In this document: positions 25,101 to 33,925 of the stretch, in pieces
How the letters are laid out: every line of letters starts with the position of its first letter
How positions within the stretch are numbered: the first letter of the stretch is position 1
Source: Tubiluchus corallicola
Taxonomy: Eukaryota; Priapulida; Priapulimorpha; Priapulimorphida; Tubiluchidae
Assembly: GCA_030141605.1 (NCBI GenBank)
Contig: JAQGDQ010000030.1
Coordinates: 419,171-479,170, forward strand
Direction: 5' to 3'
DNA length: 60,000 nt
Made by a program: the position numbers and the translations under genes
Notes under the pieces: generated by a model
What the model was told of the DNA's origin: nothing
Database searches by the model: none
Seen by the model: only the letters and a program-made list of their open reading frames with translations

Positions 25101-28100
25101 TACTTTGTCAGTAAAACATTTATAATGCTGCAAAGAAAAAGTAGTGCGTTACATAAAAGTGTAGTGAAACTACTGATTGTACAGTCAAACCTTGTTATAA
25201 CGTCAGATCTGGGAGACCACTAAATATGGTGCTGTAGCGGGGTTGATTAAATATTAAAGCCATTCTGTTGTGTAGCCTCTATTTTGTTTCCTAGTTAATT
25301 TTAATATGTGATAAATAATATAATGTTATTATACCTACAATAATACATGTGTTATATACTGTATACTTTTGCTGTGTTAGCAATGTAGGTGTAGTTCTAC
25401 ATCTACAGTTTTATCTTGTAAAACTTTTACCTAACACAACGTGGAGAAGCAATCTTGTGAAATGCTGGTTAATTAGCCTACTGCTAATAAGAAGAATATG
25501 CAGCCGCGCAACCCACCGATGCTGCCAACGTAACTTTACTGGACAATTAAGATTGTAAATAGCTGTTGTTTATAACTTGACCTTGAACTTTTGCAACCGT
25601 TAAATTCACATCAGTTCAGTACTGAAGCTTAGCTACGCAACTCTTGTACTCTTCAAATGCATTATTCCTTATTCAAAACTTCAGCATTCACTTTCGTACG
25701 GTCATCTGCAACAAGACCTAGACTTTAATTTAAACATCATAATTGTTTTTCTGCTCAGAGGTCATTATTTTTATAATACAATGCTGTTTTTCAGCTACAA
25801 TTCATTGTACTTTGTCTTGACTGGCATTATAATAGGGTAAATTATTATGTAAAACAGACATTTGGCATAGCAGATACGTTGGCAGTAGGAGAGGTTGGTG
25901 GTATTTCCTATAGTTAATATATTATGGAAATCGGGACAGGGCAATAGTTGGCGTTATGGCGAGGCTGGCATCATAACGGGAGACGGTATAACGAGGTTCG
26001 ACTAAAATAGTTCTGTCACCTAAGCCCTACTCATAATTGTAATGCCGCTATGTAAGGTTGTTAGTTGTAGTGCCGCTACTACTCAACACTGAAAGGTATT
26101 AACATGTATATATTGATGTATACTCCTTTGTAGTTATTCAAAAATATTTGAATTTATTGGTGCTAAGATTTTCTAACAAACAGAGATTTTCTGTAGTGAA
26201 GGTGCTGATTGTAGTAGTTTACCTAAGCACTACTCATAATTGTAGTGCCGCTATGTAGGGGTGCTACTGTAGTGTCACTGCTACCAAACATAAAAGGTTT
26301 TGACATACACTCCTTTGTAGTTATTCAAAAATACACTAAATCAAATATTCGAATTTATTGGTGTGAAGTGTGTAATAGATGATCACAGATTTCCTGCCGT
26401 TTTGCATTGTCATTAAAAATGTTGGAATTTTTTTGTTCCTTACCAAATGTAATGGTTGTGAGTTAGTTGACTGCCATTGAAAATGTGTCATTTTTCTGGG
26501 ACGTGGGTTGTAGCAGAAGCAATACAGAATGGCAGTAAAGTTGTTCGACAATGTCACATTTAAAACCCACTTTTTTAATATAATATCTAATTGTGTTGGC
26601 AAAGTTCCCTTGTAGGGTTAGATAATTATTATGAAATTTTGTTGATCTAAAAGTAATCATTTTTTGATTTAATATTGCATGTTAAAAAAGCATTGTTGGC
26701 TTTTCAGTTTTTATGCAAGTGTTATATATATATATATATATAATCCTATTTGTGTCAAGTCCGTATTTGTGACACAGTCAGTAAAAGAACACATGTATTC
26801 ATGTATTAATTAAATATTTGTTCAAGTTAACAAGATCTCCAAAAAACTTTCTAGAACCACTTAACACTAACTGCTGCATTTTAAGTTTAAAATGGCAATC
26901 AGTGTACTGTGTGAAAAACAGATTTCATCAGTGTGATGAAGCTGTCAGATTTTTTTGTTCCCAGCAAAGTAAAAATGTCAGGTAAGGTCTATAAGGTACT
27001 TATTTTTTGCAACAGATTTTAAAACTTAGGGGGACTTAAATCTAGAGTCTCAGATTTTGTAACATGTTAGCTTGGTCCTAATACGCTGTTAGCATTTTTT
27101 TTCAATATTAACCAGGTAGAACCGTTCTTAAGTTTTCCTTAACAAAATTGATGTATAGATGTGCCAAGGAGGAGACTTTACTAATCACAATGGAACGGGT
27201 GGAAAGTCTATTTATGGAAAGAAATTTCAGGATGAAAATTTTGTTTTGAAGCACACTGGACCAGGTACATTGTGGGCCTTGCTTTATAACTATTTGTTGA
27301 ATTGAATAAACTAAGTATGCACTGTGTAGTATTAATATTATGTGTAAGTCTTGATCTTAGAGACTCGGTTTGTAACTTAGTATGTGACTGACTCTTTCCA
27401 ATCGAAACAGGTAGGTAGCTGTTTGCATTCACCTGTAAGTAATGTCAGTAAGTTTGTATACTGTTATTACTGGTATAGTTATACAGTTTAACATATTACA
27501 AGTCAGTATCCAACGCTCAGTGGCAGAGCCTACTTGTCTTACTGATTGTCGTGGCAAGACAGGAATCTTGCTCGTTATTTGGGTTAATCTTCTAACATGA
27601 TAATGAAGGCTGAGGTGTCTTAGCTACATTCAATTATGTACGTGTGTTCCCTCAACAAGTCAAATCACCCAGAAGTGATTTTTCAGGTAATTACATACTC
27701 ATTTACTAATTAGGTTCAGCATTGCTTAGTTCTGGTCACCGACCACACATTGAGACATTCAGCTTACATTAAGGATTTTTTTTGCTATTCTGAACTCCAT
27801 TACGTCAACATCAGTTAGGGTTTGAGTTGTATTATTTGTTTACTGACAGTGATGGTTTTTCTAGGAATCTTGTCAATGGCAAATTCTGGTCCAGACACAA
27901 ATGGCTCTCAGTTCTTCATATGCACGGAGAAGACAGACTGGCTAGATGGGAAGCATGTAGTATTTGGAGCAGTTAAAGAGGGAATTGATCTTGTTAGAAA
28001 GATGGAGGTGGGTGTGACTTTTTTCGTTTTGTAAATTTGTTTATGTGAATACATTTAGTTTGCCTGGCTACCTTTTATTGACTCAATATGTTTGAGTTCT

Positions 28101-28439
28101 CCAGTAGATGGCGTCACATGCATTTCAACTTGATTTAGTTTTAGTCTAAAGTTCATTTCTAAATGTCATACTAAATGACACACAAATGTTAATGTCACCA
28201 TTTGATATTGAGTCGAGTTTGATGTAAGGCTGTTCTGCACTGTAACAAACGGCTGTTGTGTTTTCTTTATTGTACTGCTTTCAGGTTAAGTGCAAAAAAC
28301 CGACGAATGTAGATGAGCAAAAGTAGTGATCCTTGAAATTTAGATACTTATAGTAGTTTTTTGTTTTTAGGCAACCGGTTCAAAATCGGGGAAACCGTCT
28401 CAGAAAGTGACAATAATTGACTGTGGTGAGCTAGTTTGA
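19182..28439 (+). CDS. PPIE: Peptidyl-prolyl cis-trans isomerase E (cyclophilin E / Cyp33), complete, 8 exons
   Basis: Nuclear cyclophilin with an RNA-binding domain; the family associates with the spliceosome and isomerises prolyl bonds. Coding exons are 19182-19221, 21938-22107, 22980-23171, 23352-23478, 24609-24688, 27159-27264, 27865-28007 and 28371-28439. All borders are GT-AG and phases join to 308 residues (human 301). The RRM occupies about residues 8-88, with RNP2 VVYVGGL at 10-16 and RNP1 RGFAFVEF at 50-57. A charged linker ends KKKKSNPQV. The cyclophilin domain runs from about 146 to 306, with catalytic-site Arg198, Phe203 and Gln206 (HRIIPQF-MCQGGDF) and the ligand-contacting Trp264 in [12 protein letters not shown]. 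The ATG sits in a TISU/YY1-like context, ATGGCGGC. Introns carry MITEs, a tandem duplication and a dispersed repeat. Possible poly(A) signals lie near 29108. Confidence 0.97.
22222..22341 (+). repeat. Dispersed ~115-bp repeat, copy 2
   Basis: Direct-orientation relative of 17741-17855, in PPIE intron 2, about 110 bp after exon 2. Confidence 0.9.
23702..24294. mobile_element. Possible hAT-like remnant in PPIE intron 4
   Basis: TGGGATGTCAC at 23702 and GTGGCATTCCT at 24284 match at 8 of 11 when inverted. Flank-proximal sequence is rich in GGATTCGAA and CGAATTTG words like the other GAATC-rich remnants. Weak ends, no target duplication. Confidence 0.3.
25182..26004. mobile_element. Pogo/Tigger-like MITE in PPIE intron 5
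   Basis: The left end CAGTCAAACCTTGTTATAAC, preceded by TA (25180-25181), matches the reverse complement of the right end (TAGTCGAACCTCGTTATACC). These resemble the Tigger/pogo terminal motif CAGTCRAACCTCGTTATAACG. No transposase remains in the 823 bp body. The right TA has been lost by mutation. Confidence 0.75.
26019..26368 (+). repeat. Tandem duplication of ~150-bp unit, two copies
   Basis: Copies at about 26019-26168 and 26222-26368 share CTACTCATAATTGTA, TGCCGCTATGTA, ACTCCTTTGTAGTTATTC and GAATTTATTGGTG. It directly follows the MITE ending at 26004. Confidence 0.85.
26724..26745 (+). repeat. (TA)n microsatellite
   Basis: Short pure TA run in PPIE intron 5. Confidence 0.9.
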
Positions 28440-29930
28440 AGTAGCTACTACCAGTAAGTGCAGCTTTGACAATCAGGGAAAAATCCCATCTTTTCTCCCC
28501 TAGAATTGGGATTTCAATGCTATTCTCAGCCAAGATTGAGACGGTCCTCTGCACTAGGCACACACCAGGTCACAGGTGTGGTATCACAGACAAGGACACG
28601 ACACTAAATGAAGTGCCAATTCCATTTTGATGTTGATTTCATTCTAACTATTGTATTTTTTGTATGTACTGTAAATAGCAGTTATCTAAGCGCATCATAT
28701 CTCACACTCTGCTATTACCAGCATTCAGTGTTTCTGAAAGAGTGCTTTGCTGTGCAGTACACGTTTAGGAAAGCAATTTTTGTTATTCCTTATTCACCCG
28801 TGGATTTCCTACGGAATAAGAATGTTCAACAGATAAATCAAAAGAGATCATTAGGTTGATTAACTCTGCATTAAAATATTGGACACTTTAATGAGTATAA
28901 GTGCAACACTAGCCAAAAAGACAAAATAAGTGACAAATGCAAGTTTTTAATTGTTTATTATTGCTTGTGTTAGAGCTTTCTCGGTTGACATTGCTGTGTT
29001 AATGTGTTTACATGTCAGACATGTACACCCGGATTAGATAAGTTTTCATGGTCCAAAAATGTACAGTGCACATTTATAAATACAGATGATGAGCAATGTT
29101 TGCAATTAATAAAATAAATGACCATTTTTTAATTCGGAAGTGATTTGCAATTTGTTATGTGAGAAAATACACGAGTGATTTTTGTAACTCTACTGTTATT
29201 GCAGTGTTTTTCAAATTCAAAATTTTTCATGACCATTGAAATATTTCATTGGAACTTAAACTCTCGATCTAGACTGTCTGCACAGTGATGTTGAATATCT
29301 GCTATCCGAACTGTAGCCTTGTGTGCAACTGTCCTTAGTTATACTCCTTCTTTATAATGGGAAAGTTGTTGGCATGTTGCCAATATTGTAGGGCAACCTG
29401 AGATGAATTTATTCAAACCAACCGTCGACAGCTTCTTGCACTGTCCCGATTACAATAACATTCGGGAGCATACTCGCATTCAAATGGGTATGTAGGTCTA
29501 TGGGTTGGCCTCAGACAAATACTTCTGATCAATTTGCAGATATTCACAATCAGCTGACAAAGTTATCAGATACAAGAATGCAAAAACTCTAATTAGAGAA
29601 ATAACAATTTTCAAATATGTACTTTCAATACTTGTGTGTCAAGTTTAGCAGTAGTAGCATAGTATTTTAAAACTACATATAATAATAACTTTAAATAGAC
29701 TATACCTATCAAATTTTAACTGCAAAACCATAACACTCTATAAAATAATTCAATAAATTTAGCCAAGTACGCAAATTGGCTTTTTCCAGGTTTCTATCTC
29801 AATTTTTACAATTTTTTGGAATAATGACTGATTAACTGTTAAGGAATCTGGGAAAACAAGAAAGCAGGTGGTCGTATGAAATGTCAAATACTGGGATAAT
29901 TAAACACTTTCCTACGCCATTTGGAAAAAA
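28440..29930. other. Downstream of PPIE; no gene seen
   Basis: Likely PPIE 3' UTR at the left. The rest is AT-rich with no exon-like blocks. Confidence 0.5.
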
Positions 29931-30984
29931 TGGGGCAATGTCAGACAATGTAGCAGGATAACGCCAGACATAATTAACGCAAACATTTTCTGAAATCATT
30001 GTTCCCTGTTTGAATATGGTTGCAAGGTCAACAAAATGTTGCCAATGCTGAACGCCTTAATTATATTGCACAAGCATTTTGTCTTGTGTTATAGACTTTG
30101 AGGTTATTATGTCTTTTAAAATTGATAATTTGTTATCTTAATTCTGCTTTAAGTTAGTAACATTTTCATTTGGCACCTAGACATAAAAGCTTGCATAATT
30201 TGTTTGAATTGAGTGCGCCGTGATAAAACTCTGCAAAGGCTGTGTGTATGTGTGTGTGTGTAGGCATGCGTGCATGAGGGTGTGTGTGTGTATAGGTGTG
30301 TGTGTGTGTGTACATGTGTGTGGATTAGATTAGATTTTATCGCAGACTACATTAAATAAGAGCTCCACTGCTGAAGTTTTCGTATTTCCTCTCTTATACT
30401 TTAAATTTTTTACATTTGCAGCATTTTTCTTTCCAGCCGTTTTGATTAACGGTTTCCTCTCCAAGTTCCTAAAACAATTAAGATCATGTTATTTTTACAT
30501 TTTGACTCACATGGCCAAAAATCTATGTTATTTACCTGCACAAACAATTAATTCAGGCTAAAGTCGGACACAAAAATTCAATTGTCCGACATTAGCCTAG
30601 GCCTTTGGGCAAAAACCGAACACTGCTTCAGTGATTTGTATAATAAACAAACAAATATGGCGTTTTACCAGGCATGGCATGAAAGCATCATGGAAGAAGT
30701 AACTTACAAAATAAACCATTTCTGAAGAGGATGCTGAAAATAATTATTGTGTTGGGTCTGTTTATCAGAAAATCAAAAAAGCTAACACGATTAATAAACG
30801 TACTCACTGAGCGAGCTTGTATGTTCACGACCATACGGCTGCCAGAAGACGAACTACTAGATAATGGTGAAGATGACAGTCTAAAGATGTGATGCGTCAG
30901 TATTAACAATAAAAGAAAAAACACTGTCCAGGTAATTTAATGGGTCTTAGGAAACCGTAAAACTTATTGTCTGACATTACCCCA
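29931..30984. mobile_element. Probable DNA transposon remnant with TGGGGYAATGTCAGACAAT ends
   Basis: TGGGGCAATGTCAGACAAT at 29931-29949 is inverted at 30966-30984 (ATTGTCTGACATTACCCCA) with one mismatch, and the match continues outward through AAAA/TTTT. Inside, at about 30557-30598, a second hairpin has 14-bp arms, GGCTAAAGTCGGAC and GTCCGACATTAGCC. The body is non-coding and includes a TG microsatellite. Exact outer borders and the target duplication were not determined. Confidence 0.6.
30241..30323 (+). repeat. (TG)n microsatellite
   Basis: Imperfect TG/GTGTA dinucleotide tract. Confidence 0.95.
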
Positions 30985-31196
30985 TTTTACCCTATTTATT
31001 CATCAGTTTTAAAGTGATTACTCAACAGATTTACCCAATTCCCTACCAACTCCCATTCATATCATGTGATATGCACCTCAGTTGTAGAATAACATATACA
31101 GAAGTTAAAAAGACTTTTTGATGATAGCAGCATTGTCTACAATAAGTTGGTATTGTCAAGCGGGAAATTTGCGACCACATGTGTCATTCTGAGTTG

Positions 31197-32468
31197 TTAA
31201 CCAAACCAATGTGCTCCCTGACATTCTCGGTTCCATTCTGTCTCACACACCCAACACCATTCAAATCTACACTGCGTGCATTCCATATGCATGCAGCCGC
31301 CAGCTTTTTCTATCCGAACCTTGCAGCGAGGACACTGTTTAGTTGTCGCCTGTATGACAATTGTGGATGCAGCCGATTCCTGCGCTGCAATCTCAGCACG
31401 AGTGAGACCGGCACAATCTTCGTTGTATAGTACTGAACACGTGCCAGTGTGAACGGCTTCTTTGCAAGTGGCACAGAATTGATATCCGCATGTCATGCAG
31501 GTGATTGATGAATTCTTCACGTCAGGTAAAAATCCTTCTCCGCAGTTCGGACGGGGACACATGATACCCCCACCAGCTAACAGAAGCCTTTCCGTGGCAA
31601 AACGCTGGTAACGTTCGTACTGTTCAGCACCCATTATGCGAAAGTGATGTGTTTCGGCAATGAAAGAATCGGAGCATCCATGCGGGCAATGCAGCGTATA
31701 ACCAAAATCAGGATGGTAGTCAAACTGTCGTTCATTTAACTTGGCAATACAGTAGTCCATAAAGCATTCCAAGCACAGGACATGATTTGTATTACACGGA
31801 AATACAAGTACGACATTTTTCGTGTCAGTACAAGCTGTACATGGCACATTCAATATGTTTGATCTGATCAGTGGCAAAACTACCACGGAGCCGTAGTTGG
31901 ATGCATCTGAATCATGGGGATACGTGCACTTGAAGTAAAATTCAGCATTCCTTTCATTGCATGTGATGTCATTGTAACAAATTCCAGTAAGGCGATTGGG
32001 AAATAGTACGTCATCCCAGCAGCTTGGTTCAGCATCAAGCTGAAAACCAGAATAGCTGCACAGCTTACATCGTACTCTAAGTTTTGCAGGTCTGACACAA
32101 CAGCAGGAAGCATGTTTACAATACACAAAAAATAGGTGTAACATGGGCCTCTCTTGTAACGAATTTCGCACATCCTGTTTATTAGTCGAAAGTACAGAGT
32201 CAGATTTTTGTGCATTTAGGAAGACAGCATGTAGTGTTGTATACTGTCCTATGTCACTATTGTGAAAACTGTAATCATCGGGAAGTTCTTTGCCAGCAAA
32301 GAGGATTTTAGCAACCCTTTTCTCGCCATTGCTGAGTTTGACTTCTCCAATCAAACGTTCTTTCAGCTGACCGATGGTCGAACTGCGATGAACAGCAACT
32401 GGTATCTGTTTGTTGTGTCCAACTTTTACAGATAAGTGAATCTCATTTAGTGGCTCTGTATCTGACAT
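31197..32468 (-). CDS. PRKN: Parkin-type RBR E3 ubiquitin ligase, complete single-exon ORF
   Basis: RBR ubiquitin ligase that, with PINK1, marks damaged mitochondria for mitophagy. The uninterrupted 423-residue frame (human 465) shows Ubl at about 10-83, RING0 about 117-196, RING1 about 207-270, IBR about 283-347, REP about 355-378 and RING2 about 379-417, ending EWNRECQGAHWFG like human parkin. The catalytic Cys is Cys392 in GGCMHM. Phospho-ubiquitin contacts look conserved: K129 and R131 in AKLRVRC (human K161/R163), K180 in FYFKC (K211), and HHFR before the IBR. Oddities: the position of human Ser65 is Thr77 (GQYTTLH), the REP element has no Trp at the human Trp403 position, and no intron is visible although most animal parkin genes are split. 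It lies between PPIE and TIMM17 on the opposite strand. A possible minus-strand poly(A) signal (TTTATT on the plus strand) is at 30995-31000. Confidence 0.95.
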   Translation of the reverse strand: MSDTEPLNEIHLSVKVGHNKQIPVAVHRSSTIGQLKERLIGEVKLSNGEKRVAKILFAGKELPDDYSFHNSDIGQYTTLHAVFLNAQKSDSVLSTNKQDVRNSLQERPMLHLFFVYCKHASCCCVRPAKLRVRCKLCSYSGFQLDAEPSCWDDVLFPNRLTGICYNDITCNERNAEFYFKCTYPHDSDASNYGSVVVLPLIRSNILNVPCTACTDTKNVVLVFPCNTNHVLCLECFMDYCIAKLNERQFDYHPDFGYTLHCPHGCSDSFIAETHHFRIMGAEQYERYQRFATERLLLAGGGIMCPRPNCGEGFLPDVKNSSITCMTCGYQFCATCKEAVHTGTCSVLYNEDCAGLTRAEIAAQESAASTIVIQATTKQCPRCKVRIEKAGGCMHMECTQCRFEWCWVCETEWNRECQGAHWFG

Positions 32469-33239
32469 ATTTAGGTATCACATAACATAACCACTCAAAC
32501 ACTGATAGGAAGGAATGATTGTACCGGTACCTGTAAATAATGGAACAGTACTAGTAGAGCTTTATAACTACCAGTAGTAGAAATACTATAAGTCCCTTAT
32601 GTTGTTAGTTTTAGGTAAAACATTTAGATATTCTAGGTAAAAAAGATAATGATCTGTCCATTTATCACACTTGACAGTTTCAATTTATGAACTTCATGAA
32701 TTAAATTAAAATGAATAAATACAGATTGAGTCATGACTAGTATAGACAGCATGTGCTCTTTTACTTGGTTTTATTCACCCAGTTTGTTACAGCAGGTAGT
32801 CCTACTGTGAACATTACCATTTATAATTTCAATACAATACATTTCAATTCAACTGTTTTATAATACAACTACAGTTTTTTCAGCAGTTCAGCTCTATTTT
32901 AATAAAACTAGATGACATTAATGTATTGTTACGTGGTTTATATATACAAAAAGAGTAGCAAAGTACTCAAAATAAAATATCTGTAATACTAAAATGAAAA
33001 AAATAAACAACAAAATGAACAAATTTAAGCTATATAAATTGTAATACTCTACCAGCTGCATAACTGAGTTCATGCCATTGTACTTCCACAAGTTTTTTCT
33101 CAAAAACAAAATCTAAATAAGGCTCAGAATCAAAAATTCAGCGTTTTCATTCATATAAATGAAGAAAATAAATTGAATGCTTGTTCGCTTGTTAAGTGCT
33201 TTAAAAATGCCCCAGAACTTGTTCAAAATGCACACAAAT

Positions 33240-33477
33240 ATTATAAAATGCAACAATGGACAGGGACATACCCGGGACATGGATGAGGAACCTTATCACA
33301 GGAAAGTGTCTTATTGAAGCATGAGAAGCAAAAATATTGAGTCAATTATGCAGTTATTCGAGTCAGCTACCGACAGTTTTTATGTACATTTGAATAGAAG
33401 CGGCCCGTACCAGGCGTTTTTGAGTCAATTAAGCGATTGAGTCTATTAACTGTGAGTGCATTAAGCGGCGCCTACTG
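33240..33477. mobile_element. Partial copy of the CAGTAGGCA MITE upstream of TIMM17
   Basis: This segment ends in GGCGCCTACTG followed by TA. It matches the inverted left part of the element at 56492-57369: both share AAAAATATTG(A/G)GTCAATTATG, a TACATTT(G/A)AATAGAAG block and TTTTTGAGTCAA. The other end is missing or too diverged to see. It lies between parkin and TIMM17. Confidence 0.7.
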
Positions 33478-33925
33478 TATTACAAAATAAATAAAAGGGG
33501 AAATCAAAATTAAATTGATGGCAAACAATTATGGGAAACATAGTTTTAGCACATTTACGCAAAATAAAGTGAAAATAAAACTAGTAAAGCAGAATTCTAC
33601 AGGTAAAAGGCTAATTATAAAGAAAATAGCTAATAAATTAATCTAAATACTACAACTGACCTGCAAACTGATGATGACGCACATGTGGTAATAACGCGCG
33701 AAGTTTACCAGGCGTAAGCAATAATTACGGACGCTATTGTAGCAAACAGATCGGATTAACAATATTTCTTGACTTATAAATTAATTAAATTGATATTGCT
33801 TTCTATTTCATAATATGATACCCTACTGCAGTTTTTTGCTTTAAAGTTCAATTCTCATTTTCATAGTTTTTTGTTTTGACAAACTTCTTCGAATCGAGAG
33901 CTAACTCAGCAGTACTTAAGTGACC

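Noticed and set aside
27208-27432. Minus-strand ORF across PPIE exon 6
   Set aside because: Shadow of the PPIE exon and the adjoining intron.
30688-30924. 78-codon minus-strand ORF with a signal-like N-terminus
   Set aside because: It lies inside a probable DNA transposon remnant and has no family resemblance.
31880-32215. 111-codon ORF antisense or overlapping within parkin
   Set aside because: Same-strand alternative frame of the parkin coding sequence; no independent evidence.
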